Shown in pieces: positions 52,449-62,596 of a stretch of 64,000 bases of DNA (position 1 is the stretch's first letter; each line of letters starts with the position of its first letter). Origin of the DNA: Exophiala sp. HKRS030 (lineage: Eukaryota > Ascomycota > Eurotiomycetes > Chaetothyriales > Herpotrichiellaceae); assembly GCA_023897205.1 (NCBI GenBank), contig JAHWDD010000003.1, positions 1,181,665-1,245,664 on the forward strand, written 5' to 3'. The translations under genes and the position numbers were made by a program. Under the pieces are notes generated by a model. That model was not told the DNA's origin. It searched no databases and was given only the letters and a program-made list of their open reading frames with translations.

Positions 52449-53447
52449 TCTCTGCCCAAAGACGATATTCGATCTGAAAGCTTGCCACAGAAGGCTGCTA
52501 CTTGTGAGAATAAGCCTTGTTGTGGTCTCTGGTTCACAAGATGACCGACTCGCCACAGCGAACGCAATTGTCATTGAACTGATCACGACGGAAGTCGAGT
52601 TCGACCCAAGGCTCTCCACAAGAGACCTACCCCGGTCAAGCAGCAGCACTGTGCAAGGTGATAGCATGACTTTCAGCGAAGAAATGTTGGCGTATACATA
52701 CCTCACGAGTCCACGAGCACGAAAGAAACAGGGCCAATGTCTCTCACGATGGAGATGATAGTGGCTCCTTTACCAGGATCAAAAACCAACTTCTTTGCAC
52801 TGGTCCAGGAAAACCGCCTCTGGAAAAGACAGTGAAGACAGAAGGGGACACGTCCCCAACTCACACGAAATGTGCCTACTGAAGTCCACACAGCAGCAGC
52901 AGTGACTACTTTATTATTCGACTATGTATATTCAAACTGGTCAATTTTCCTTCAACAATTGATACGCCTTGATGGCCCAACTATCAAAAAGACTCACCAC
53001 GTCGAAACGTGACCTTTGTTACATACATGGTTTGGAGGTTGGGCTTATCCTTGGAAACCAAGTTTAGTTGGGATTAAACTTGGGAGTCGGCATGGTTTCC
53101 ATGACCAATGTAGCATCATCTCCTCTACAAGTATCTTTCCTACCCAGGTAGGACGGATCTTCTAGAGACATGTGTGTGAATGGTCATAGTCGGGATAAGT
53201 ATTAGAAGAGCCCAGGGTTCGAACGTCCAAACCTTTTGTCTCTCAATACCTATTTTTTTTCTCTTTCTTGATGAGGTGGGTAGGATAATGAAGGCAGTGA
53301 ATGACAATAGTGAAGACGATAAACAGGATCAGGTACTTCTACATGTTTACATCTTTCAAGAACTCGAACAATATCAAATAGATTCTGCGTGTATGATGCT
53401 CGCCTAACAGGTAGAGCCACTCGACACAAGAAACCTTGTCAAGTACT
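52449..53447. other. Convergent 1-kb spacer ureF/BDP1
   Basis: No gene is recognised. The word GGTTCGAACG near 53217 resembles a tRNA B box, but no A box or cloverleaf can be drawn around it. Poly-T tract at about 53252. Confidence 0.4.
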
Positions 53448-55457
53448 CTACCGACCAACCTCGTCAATCGGTCCAAGTGCCTCTTCGACACCTTCAGTCG
53501 GTCTTCTGCCTTTCTTGGCTTGCCGTCCACGTCCGACAGGTTCTTTCGTCGCCCTGTGCTGCGCACCTTGCCTCTTCTTGGGTCCCGTAGCCCCTGCGAC
53601 CACTGAGTCTGCCAACGTCGAGATTATTTCTCTGTGAGCGCCGGCCGGCGCGGTTGTGTCATCGCCCTCCACGACATTGCTGCTTTGTTCGAAATCCGTT
53701 TCCGTTGACGGCAATGGCACGTCTGCACCCTCAAGAACATAGCCTTCGCCTGCCCGTCTTCGCTCGTCTTCCTCCCGAAGCCTCTTCTCCTCGGCAGCCA
53801 ACTCCGCCATGAGTTTGCTTGGGTCCTCGAATTGCTGGTCCGACATTCTGGCATACTCTTCGAGATTGACGGCTTCCTTAGCGTCGACACTGTTCTTCAC
53901 TCGGACTGGGTTGAGACGCTCCTCAATGACGAACTTTGACTTGATCTGCCTCCTGTCAAAGGATGGGAAGAGATTGGCTATCATGGCAAAGTCAGTGCCA
54001 AACATTCGCAGACCTTTGTAGAACAATTCGGTGTGTTCATCGTCCCACTTTGTTTTCTTGTTTAAGCCTGCGCGTTTGCCTAATGTACCCTGATTGACGT
54101 ATCTGTATATGCGGTCATCTTCGAGAGCAACCTCTTGGTCATTGTCGGCCGCTTGTTCCACGCCTGCACCAAATGCAACCTCTCGAGATTCATTGGCAAC
54201 AATAATCTGACCGTTCACAATGATCTGTTTAGGCACTTGTATGGGTTCGGCTAGAGCGTCCTGAAACAATTCTTGTCGGCCCGCTCTGCCTTTTCCAGCA
54301 GCCTCTCGTCGCCGCTCAACGTCTTCTTTTCGACGTTTTTGAATCTCGATCCAATTATCTTGCATTCGTTTCTCCGTTTCCGACTTTCTCCCAACTTTGT
54401 TGTCTCTGGTCAAATCGCTCATTGATACTTCTTCCGGGTCGATCTGTAATTCATCGGCGTTCTCTGGTGTGGGAAGTCGAGCCTTTCGCCGGCTGTTTGG
54501 CGCTCCGTTGGCGGCATTTTCGACCACTTGCTGCGCAAGATCTCGGATTCGCTTCACGCGCGACTGTTTCTTTTGCGGTTTTTCCGTCCTTGTCATTTGT
54601 CCTTCAGCGTCACCATCAGCCACCTCCTCCGTTTCCGAATAACTAGGTCTAGCAGAACGTGGCCGTAGAGACCGGGCTCTCTGCTCGATCGAGTTCGCGA
54701 GCTCCGAGATCGCGACAAGTTGACTGGTCGCATCCTGTAAAAGAACCTCCGATGTGCGAGACTCACTACGTCGATGTCGAGGGCTGGTTCTTAGCAGCAG
54801 AGGTATATCATCGGATGAAGGCGGAGTGGCTGGTGATCGCGACTCGTCAAGCTCTTGAGACGTGTGTGTGATCTTCCGCCTCTTTCTTGAGTCCGTGGTA
54901 GACCGCGCTTCTGTATCTGCAACATTCTCGATCTGTTGCGCTGGCTCCTCTGAAGCCGCCGACGGATTGTGAGTGTCTGCAGACCTCCGCGAAGAACTTA
55001 TGAGCGGGGTGCTGGACGCGATCGTCGGAATGGCTTGTGATCTCGTTTCCGACGCAGTTTCGTGGGCTGGATGTATGATAGTAATCCCTGTACTTGTGCC
55101 ACTGGGAGCAGTAATCTCTATCGGAACCGATGGTGGTCTGCTAGTAGTCTCATTAAACGGCTCCCCGACGCTGTCTCTGTTCGATGTTTCAAGTGGGTTG
55201 GAAAGCGGAAGCGATGTCTCTACCGATTCGGCGATCGAAGGTATCTCAGTGGACTCTAGTACAGTCTGATTCTGGACTGACTCTGGCACTTGACTTCTCG
55301 TTTCATCATCCACAACCTCAACCGCAGGACTTGAAGTCAAACTGTCTGGTGTCAACGAAGGCGGCGCAGTCGGTCGCGATCTTGGAACATTTCGACGCGG
55401 CGCAGTCTTGGGCGTGATCTTCTGTCCGGGCTTTTTGACAACTGAGGAAAAGGTCAT
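53448..55457 (-). CDS. BDP1: TFIIIB subunit B'' (Bdp1), SANT domain
   Basis: 669 aa from the chosen start MTFSSVVKKPGQKITPK at 55457. The frame is open 11 codons further (55490), but the shorter start matches the usual conserved opening (short hydrophobic start, then KSG/KPGxK and Pro-rich APRRN). A disordered middle leads to TPENADELQIDPEEVSMSDL. The conserved core is at about 470-590: GKRAGLNKKTKWDDEHTELFYKGLRMFGTDFAMIANLFPSFDRRQIKSKF, read in parts, which is the extended SANT domain. ERLNPVRVKNSVD follows. Bdp1 joins TBP and Brf1 at RNA polymerase III promoters. Divergent from BRE1. Confidence 0.92.
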   Translation of the reverse strand: MTFSSVVKKPGQKITPKTAPRRNVPRSRPTAPPSLTPDSLTSSPAVEVVDDETRSQVPESVQNQTVLESTEIPSIAESVETSLPLSNPLETSNRDSVGEPFNETTSRPPSVPIEITAPSGTSTGITIIHPAHETASETRSQAIPTIASSTPLISSSRRSADTHNPSAASEEPAQQIENVADTEARSTTDSRKRRKITHTSQELDESRSPATPPSSDDIPLLLRTSPRHRRSESRTSEVLLQDATSQLVAISELANSIEQRARSLRPRSARPSYSETEEVADGDAEGQMTRTEKPQKKQSRVKRIRDLAQQVVENAANGAPNSRRKARLPTPENADELQIDPEEVSMSDLTRDNKVGRKSETEKRMQDNWIEIQKRRKEDVERRREAAGKGRAGRQELFQDALAEPIQVPKQIIVNGQIIVANESREVAFGAGVEQAADNDQEVALEDDRIYRYVNQGTLGKRAGLNKKTKWDDEHTELFYKGLRMFGTDFAMIANLFPSFDRRQIKSKFVIEERLNPVRVKNSVDAKEAVNLEEYARMSDQQFEDPSKLMAELAAEEKRLREEDERRRAGEGYVLEGADVPLPSTETDFEQSSNVVEGDDTTAPAGAHREIISTLADSVVAGATGPKKRQGAQHRATKEPVGRGRQAKKGRRPTEGVEEALGPIDEVGR

Positions 55458-55842
55458 CGCGTCTGCAAGAATAAACCCTATCCATTTCACCTATGATAAA
55501 CAGATTCTTGTCGACTTGTCTCTGGGTCAGATGGTTTTCACGGCGGGGGGACGGTGTCACCACAAAAGCAGCGGCAATAAGCCAAGGAGTTAACCTAAAA
55601 CAGTTTAGCGTTTGTTCCCTTCAAACTTCATGCGCCTTCAAGGTCTTGCCCTCCTTCAGATAGAGATCTTTGCCATGATCCAGAATCAACTCTCTTTTCT
55701 CCTGGCGGTCTTCATTGTCTTTGTCAAACGCGACAATTGAAAAGACGACTCTCTCCAAGAAGCTCAGCCATCCCGCTGACCAGGACTGATGACGGCCGTC
55801 GACTCCCTTCCCCTTTCCCTCTCTCACCAGAGCCTAGTCAAG
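55458..55842. promoter_or_regulatory. Bidirectional promoter BDP1/BRE1
   Basis: A 385-bp spacer between divergent starts of two nuclear-function genes. No TATA box. An upstream ATG at 55789 is in frame with BRE1 (18 extra codons). Confidence 0.5.
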
Positions 55843-58033
55843 ATGGAAGAGCGCAAAAGACCAAGTCCATACGATCAGGTCGACTCGGCTCCTCCGTCAA
55901 AGAAGTTGGCTACCTCTGCTAATGGCGCGTCAAAGTCCCACAAGGATGACGATATGCCATGGAAAGATGATCTTGAGGTAAGCATCGCATGCCGCATTGG
56001 CTTTTCGTCAATGGAAGTGGACACCCACTAATGCGATCCATCTATAGACATATCAAAAAGATGCAATTCTCCGACGGATGCAAGAGTACAAGAGGGAGAA
56101 ATCCACGCTCGAGTCACAATTAAAAGAGATGAGGAAAAAAACCCGACATCACGATGATCATCTCCGGATCATTGATTCTTGGTTTCAGCAAGTAATTGAT
56201 GAGGTCAAGCTCATTGTGCAAGGCGATGACGACGTAGATATGGATTCCTCATCTTTGCCATCCTCTCTCCTCTTTACCGACCAAGAACATTTCCAAGAGC
56301 ATCTACAAAGTCGATCCAAAGAGATCAAAGCTGTGATATCGAAATTGTTCGGCTCTAACAACCCTGTCTCTCCCGACATAACGGAACTGCAGTCGCGAAT
56401 ATCCCGACTCCTCGCTGCTGAGAAGGGACACGTAGTGGAACTGTCAAGGCTCCAATCGGAGAAGGAAGATCTAGAGGCTCGACTAGAAAATGCGTCTTTG
56501 CGGTATATGGTTGCGGAAAAGAAAATCGATAGAGCCAAGAGCGTGACTGTCGCAAAATTCGAAAAACAGGCACTAATGGGCGCTACAAAGATGCAGACCG
56601 AAGATGGAAGCTCGGCCAAGCGAGAAGATAGTGTTGTCAACGGCACGACTGACCATGCGGAAGAACTTGCGGAGGCTGAAACTCAGCTGAACAAGACAGC
56701 AGCGGCTTCCGAGAAGCAGAGAGAACAGCTGGAAAAACTTGAGGAAGAGAACACTCGGTTGAACGCCCAAATAACAGAGTTGACGACAAAATCGGTAATA
56801 TTGACGGATGACGATTATGCGAAAACGGAACTGTTCAAACAGCTGAAATCACAACATGAAGATGTGATCAAGAGGATAAATAACCTCGAAGCAGCCAATG
56901 CTGAGTTGAAAGAGGAAGCCACAAAGTTGAGATCGGAGAGGACGACATTTCAGCTGCAGCTTGAAAATGAGCGCCGGGTTGCCTTGCAAGAGAAGGAGTC
57001 CCTCCTTGCAGCATCAGAAGCCAATCTCGCACGTATTCGACATAACCGGGATGAGCTGCTAGCAGACCAGGCAGTCAAGAAAGCAACATTGGAACAGGAT
57101 CAAGAAGCATTGCGAAAAATGAAAGACCTGTCCTCAGCTCTAGAAGACCAGATTCGGGCACTGGAGTCGAAGAATGAGCGCCTTTCTGGAGAGTCGACTG
57201 CCATGGCCGTGGATGATGCGACTTTGGAAGGCCTGAGTCTCGAAGAGCTGAGAGGAAAGTACACCGAGCTGGACCGCAAGTACAATTTGCTGAACGTTGA
57301 ATTGTCGTCCATGTCGACAGCATTCCAAAAGACGTCCAAGATTGCAACTCAGAAAGTCTCAGAATTTGCAGCCTTGGAAGAAAAGGTCTTGCGACTGTCA
57401 GCTGAGAAAGCCAAAGCTGACCAGAAATTCTTTGCAGCCATGAAGAGCAAAGAAACTCGTGACTCTGAGGTGCGAACTTTGCGTTTGCAGAACTCGAAAT
57501 CTGCGGAGGCAGTCTCACAATTGAAAGAGGCTGAAAATGCAAGTCGAGCTCTCTTAGTTACGATGGAGAAACAGCTGGCTGAAATGAAGGATGCTTTATC
57601 CCACAAAATTAATGAGCACCGCAATGTTCAACAGCAAAACATCACCCAAGGTCTCGAAGTTTCGAGACTGAATTCTCAAATCACAGAACTGAAGAATCAG
57701 TTAAGCACGAAAGATGCCACATTAGCTCAAACATCCAGTCTTTGTCGTGCTGCGGAGGTTGAAGCTGAAGAACTGAAAGCATCGTTGAAGGATTGTCGGC
57801 GGAACCTCGAAATGTGGAAGAGCAAGAGTGGCCAAAATGAACAATACGAGATTCTGCGGCAATTTGCATATTGCAATGTGTGCAAGAAGAATCTCAAGAA
57901 CACCGTCATGAAGAATTGTGGCCATACATTCTGCAACGAATGCGTCGAAGAGCGAATGACGTCGAGATCGAGAAAATGCCCGAATTGCGGAAAGGCATTT
58001 GGCAGCAACGATCACATGCGGATCACGCTCTGA
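55843..58033 (+). CDS. BRE1: E3 ubiquitin ligase Bre1 (histone H2B)
   Basis: Exons 55843-55977 and 56048-58033; 706 aa. It starts MEERKRPSPYDQVDSAPPSKK. The join makes WKDDLETYQKDAILRRMQEYKREKSTLE, as in Bre1. Residues ~60-640 are almost all coiled coil (the Rad6-binding region is in the N-terminal part). The C-terminal RING covers about 653-690: CNVCKKNLKNTVMKNCGHTFC, CVEERMTSRSRKCPNCG, ending DHMRITL. Bre1 with Rad6 monoubiquitinates H2B, which is needed for H3K4 and H3K79 methylation. Start 55843 is preferred over the in-frame 55789 because MEERKRP matches the family. Confidence 0.95.
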
Positions 58034-58641
58034 TGTCCGACAGGAACGTTCACATCTGTAACAACACACCTCATTGACATCAATCAATCTCGAGCTCGGT
58101 TGTTGAGCCGTGCTCCGATTCTGCTCTCAATCTGTACGACTATCAATAACCCAGCGCATGGTTTTCGCGGAATTGATCACGCAGGATATCTCCACTTTGA
58201 GGACTGATTGTTGGAAATCGAAATGGAAGAGTTCTCTCCTGGAGGTGGACTTTCAACGATAGTACCGAGTATGCCACAGTCTCGTCCGCTCTCGCGGTAG
58301 CTGATTCATCATGTCGACAAGTCAGGTACGACCGCCAACTATAATCGTCAATGGGATGCACAAAGTGTAATACGGGGCGAGTAGACCCGGCTCAAAATGG
58401 CGAGTTCTCCAAGTGGAACCGAGCAGGCACACCCAACACTTCCAAGTGATACTCATCTCTAGCATGGCCGTGGCTCACAATCGGAGGTGATCCGCCGAAC
58501 CAGTTGCCAGTTGTCGTACAGTTCGACAATTGGCCCAGTACAGCAGTTTCGAGTCAAGAATCGTCTCGCAGATAGCAATGAACAGATGAATACTTCAAAA
58601 TTCTTCGCATGCTTCTTCTTCTTCCTTTCCATCGTCCGCTG
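58034..58641. other. Convergent spacer BRE1/SDR
   Basis: About 610 bp with no gene recognised and no repeat of note. Confidence 0.4.
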
Positions 58642-60249
58642 TCAACGATCGACGTCCATCCGATCCTCTATTTTGACATTGGGTGCTCTTGCGTCGTAGT
58701 TTGTCGCCGTGCCGCCTCTGCCCTTTGGGTCCCCGCCCTCGGTCTTTTCCTCGTCGTTGTTGTTGTCGTCGTCGTCGTCCAATTCATCCCTTTCCATTTC
58801 GTCACCCTCGCCTTGGTCCTCGCCGTCGTCTTCACCTTCCCCCTCTCCCTCTCCTTCACCATCCGCGTCAGGTTCCGGTTCCAGTGGTGGGAAGCTCAAG
58901 TGCTTCCAGTCCTCGATTTCCTCGATGATGCTCTTCAGCCTGTCCCGGATGCTGTCCACGGCGAAGCTGCCCAGGATCAGGCGCAGAGGAGGGTAGCGAC
59001 AATGTCCCAGTTGCCACACCAGCTCGGCCGCCTTGACCACGCTGACCGGCTGATTGTTGCCCATCCAATGTAACGTCCGCTGCGCATGTGCGGCGGGCGC
59101 ATCCCTGCCCGTGTAGGGCTCGGACGCTTTGGCGACCTTGAAGTGACCGAACAGAGGAAGTGTATTGACATTGTTGCTTCCCGTTCCGCTTGTGGCAGCA
59201 ATTGTGGTCCCTGGTCGTGATACTCCACCACCACCACCACCACCATTCGTGGTGGACACAGCCCCTGGTGGAACTTGTGTGCCGGCGGAGGCGGCAGCGG
59301 CAGCAGCAGCAGCAACAGTGCTGGAGGCCACGCTATAATCGTCATCGCGCCGTAAATGACCCGGCTCGACCAATGTCGCCCTGATCCCGAAGGGATCAAC
59401 CTCATACAACATACTCTCGATCAGTCCCTCGACGGCATACTTTGTTGCGCAATATGGGCCCAGACCAGGTACACCGAGCGCGCCGGACGTGCTGCTGAAG
59501 ATCAAGTACCGACCCGCCTGGCGCTGTCGAAAGTGCGGCAGAGACAGCTGTATAATGTTCAGGGTGCCCATGAAATTGGTTTCGAACTGGTTGCGGATTT
59601 CGTGCTCGTCCTGGTCCTCGCAGGCGCCAATGACGCCGTAGCCGGTGCAGTTTGCGATGATGTCGATGCGACCAAAGTGTGCGATCGTGGCGTCGAGTGT
59701 GGCCGAGACGGAGGGCCGGATGCGCACGTCACATAGAAGACCGAGGTACGTGTCGGCGTAGTTGGTCGACGAGGTACTGGAAAACGACGAGGTACTCGAA
59801 AAGGACGATAGCAGCGTTGAGAGCGTGGAAAGGTTGTCTTCGAGAGACTGGCCGACCGCGCAGACTCGATCGCCATGGGCAAGAGCGGTCTTGGTCACGC
59901 TGCGGCCCATGTGGCCCGTTGCGCCAAAGACGACCCATACTTTCTGCTTCGGAGGTCTAACGGCAGAAGGCGGATCAGTCGTGCTGGGGAGTGAAATTTT
60001 CAACGTCGGGTCAGACGAGAAGGCGGGAGATCGATGCGTGGAAGGTGATGAGGACGCTATGGTAATGGTTTGGCTTTGGTCCTGGGATGTGGTACGACGC
60101 AGGGCGTCCATTGCTGGTCTTTTCGTTTCCGACCAAAGCTTCGTCGAGCTGGTGGTTGGGGCTAATATTGCCGTCCAGACGCTCAAAAGAGCAGCTCTCG
60201 TACTGATAAGCTTCTTGATGAGATCTGATGTGACGCTTGGTACTCGCAC
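58642..60249 (-). CDS. Short-chain dehydrogenase/reductase with long acidic C-terminal tail
   Basis: 535 aa if the first Met is used. MDALRRTTSQ at 60111 (residue 47) is an equally good start and would shorten it to 489 aa. The Rossmann fold begins KVWVVFGATGHMGRS (GATGHMG, residues 109-115). The NCTG motif is at 200-203. The catalytic Ser is about 253 in FSSTSGALGV, with Tyr266 and Lys270 in PYCATK. An Ala8/Gly8 low-complexity insert interrupts the region after EPGHLRRDDD. The substrate-side end is WQLGHCRYPPLRLILG. The final ~75 residues are Glu/Asp/Gly-rich (GEGEGEGEGEDDGED, DDDDDNNNDEEK), then a short NVKIEDRMDVDR. The acidic tail is unusual for this family. The substrate is unknown. Confidence 0.85.
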   Translation of the reverse strand: MRVPSVTSDLIKKLISTRAALLSVWTAILAPTTSSTKLWSETKRPAMDALRRTTSQDQSQTITIASSSPSTHRSPAFSSDPTLKISLPSTTDPPSAVRPPKQKVWVVFGATGHMGRSVTKTALAHGDRVCAVGQSLEDNLSTLSTLLSSFSSTSSFSSTSSTNYADTYLGLLCDVRIRPSVSATLDATIAHFGRIDIIANCTGYGVIGACEDQDEHEIRNQFETNFMGTLNIIQLSLPHFRQRQAGRYLIFSSTSGALGVPGLGPYCATKYAVEGLIESMLYEVDPFGIRATLVEPGHLRRDDDYSVASSTVAAAAAAAASAGTQVPPGAVSTTNGGGGGGGVSRPGTTIAATSGTGSNNVNTLPLFGHFKVAKASEPYTGRDAPAAHAQRTLHWMGNNQPVSVVKAAELVWQLGHCRYPPLRLILGSFAVDSIRDRLKSIIEEIEDWKHLSFPPLEPEPDADGEGEGEGEGEDDGEDQGEGDEMERDELDDDDDNNNDEEKTEGGDPKGRGGTATNYDARAPNVKIEDRMDVDR

Positions 60250-61334
60250 TGGGAGGTCGTCTTGTCTCAGGCTTTCCTCTGCGTGAAACCCATTGCTGAT
60301 TCGCTACTTGTCATGAAGATTCCTCTTTCGAAAGACCGTTCGTTTGCAAGTTTCGACTTCTCTTAGAATATAGACAGCTATTTTGATGGAGGAGCGTATG
60401 CCCTTTCCCGCCTTCGTTCGACGAGTCGCGAGTCGCTGGTGTCTGTGAACGAAGGATGGAAGATGTAGGGAAAAGAAAGACACCTCCTCAATATACCTAT
60501 GTCGCATCAACGATCTCACTCGAGCGCTGTGTGCAAATTTACGCTGGTAAAGACACCTGATGCCGAATTTAATAGGTCGCTAGCTACTCAGATCGTTGGG
60601 TGTTGGAAGTGCTAGTGAGTTCAGAATACCTGATGGAAAGTACTCCAGTTTCTGATTAATGTGGGTGAACTGGCCGCCCTAAACAAGCTGCGGAGAAGCC
60701 GCCTTCGATCGACCAAAACAGCCTCACGAATTACCCCGCCGCTTTGACGCGCCATATCGCTTGTCCGGTCCTAAAGTTGAGAGGCTTCGTTTCTCGTCAT
60801 TATATTTTGTTGACCCTCGAATGAACGAGATGTCTGAACCTCTCAGCGAGTAAACAGACCCCGTAAGTTGGATCAATGCTACTGCCTCGTTGACAATTCA
60901 TGGCGCCTTCATTCAACTAGTAGTCACGACTCTCGAGATTTGCAGAACGAGGGCGACGCCGAACGAAGATGCCTGGAAGTTTGATCCTCAAAACAACCTC
61001 AAGCCTATGATGGACCGAAAACAAGAATCGGCGACCTCGGGAAGCTACTTGTTTCGTATTCAGAATTTACGCATGGGTTCCGCATCCGAATGTTTCCCGT
61101 GTCCGGTGCCGTGTCCGTCTCCTGCTTCGACAAGCACTGCAATGGTTGTCCGAACCCTAGTGAACATGCATAGTTTTTGAATGACATCTAGAATAGGTCG
61201 ATCTCACACCGACAAAAAAGCATACACAGAGCGAGAAACGAGGTACATAAAGAGCGGGAACGACGTCTCTCTATGTTCTCGGTGTGAGCTTTGCCGACTC
61301 GACATCCATCTCTCCTCTGCCCAACTGAAGCAAC
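60250..61334. other. Divergent 1.1-kb spacer between two SDR genes
   Basis: No gene is supported; the frame at 60890-61180 has no family features. The region also holds the promoters of both SDR genes. Confidence 0.4.
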
Positions 61335-62351
61335 ATGGACGTAACAGGTTTTGCTTTGGTCACAGGCGCCGGTAGTGGAATAGGTAGAGCATGTGCTGTT
61401 GCTTTCGCACGGGAAGGCGCAGCTGGCGTCGCATTGTTGGATTTGGACGCTACGAACCTCGAGATTGTGGAAGCAGAAGTAAAGCGAGCCTGCACCAGGG
61501 AGGAGTTCCAGTGCCTGAAATTGGAGGTCAACGTCAGAGACGAGAGCCGTGTCATTTCAGCATTCAAGGAAGCCGCGAGACACTTTGGCAGACTCGACTA
61601 CGTGGTTAATTGTGCCGGTGTTGCACATAAACAGGTTGGCGGGGTCATCTGTACGGAGACAAGTGACTGGCAAAGAGTAATGGATGTCAATGTCAATGCC
61701 GTTTTCTACTGCGTTCGGGTAGCGGCACAGATTATCTTGAAGCAAGACTGGGTGGTTTCGTCCATGTGAGAAGGTTTCCATTGCCCATGTTCAGTTGGCG
61801 AAATTGACACGACCGTCTAGAGAAATTTGCTAATGCAATGCGTAATAGGGACCATAATTCACGTCAGCGGGGGTCGATAGTCAATATATCGTCCATGTAG
61901 GTGTATACCCAGTTCTGCTCCCTTTGGTAGGAAACAAATTAGGGCTGCGACAACACATGACATCTCATGTCCTAGCAGACTCCAGTTTAAATGCCCTATA
62001 ACACTAACGCGCTGATTGTATAGCATGGGTCTGGTCGGGATCACCTTGTCGACCGCATATGTACCTTCGAAGCACGCTGTTTTGGGTCTAACGAAGACCA
62101 CAGCGCTAGACTACGCCGCACAAGGCTTAAGGGTTAATGCCGTTTGCCCAGGATATATAAATACTCCTCTCATCGGCACGAGCGACGAACTTGTACGAAG
62201 AGCCACCGAACAAGTCGAGACATTCACTCCTATGAGGCGTTGGGGAAGTGCTCAGGAAGTGGCGAATGTGGTTCTGTTTCTTTCGGGTGGAAGAAGTTCC
62301 TTCATCACAGGAAGTGCGGTGGCTGTTGACGGTGGGTATACTGCTCAATGA
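61335..62351 (+). CDS. Classical short-chain dehydrogenase/reductase (FabG-like)
   Basis: Exons 61335-61765, 61849-61896 (48 nt) and 62024-62351; 268 aa. GAGSGIG at 11-17 binds the cofactor. NCAG and the VMDVNVNAVFYCVR helix follow. The spliced product gives RGSIVNISSIMGLVG with the catalytic Ser, and AYVPSKHAVLGL with Tyr/Lys. The closing SFITGSAVAVDGGYTAQ is typical. An Asp at LLDLDA after the second strand suggests NAD(H) preference. Exon 2 was found from phase: only donor 61766 and acceptor 61848 avoid a stop. It is convergent with the transcription factor gene, which may point to a small catabolic or biosynthetic locus, but that is inference. Confidence 0.88.
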
Positions 62352-62596
62352 GCCCGCGACTCAGTTGAACAGAGCCCAGTGCCTAATACTCCGATTTCAA
62401 ACCCCTTGGGTCTCACAACACTATACATGCTTTGTCTCACGGGCCGCAGCCATGATCTGTTTTTTTTTCTGGTCAACCTTGACTCAGGATGAATCTCCCC
62501 TCTGGAGACTTCATCTGGATTGCCGGATGTTGCGCCTTGATTCCGAGCCACCGTGCATATCCTTCGAGTTTCGTCTCGTTGTACCAAAGCCTTTGG

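Noticed and set aside
53195..53240. Possible tRNA (GGTTCGAACG word)
   Set aside because: The T-stem does not pair and no A box, anticodon arm or acceptor stem can be drawn.
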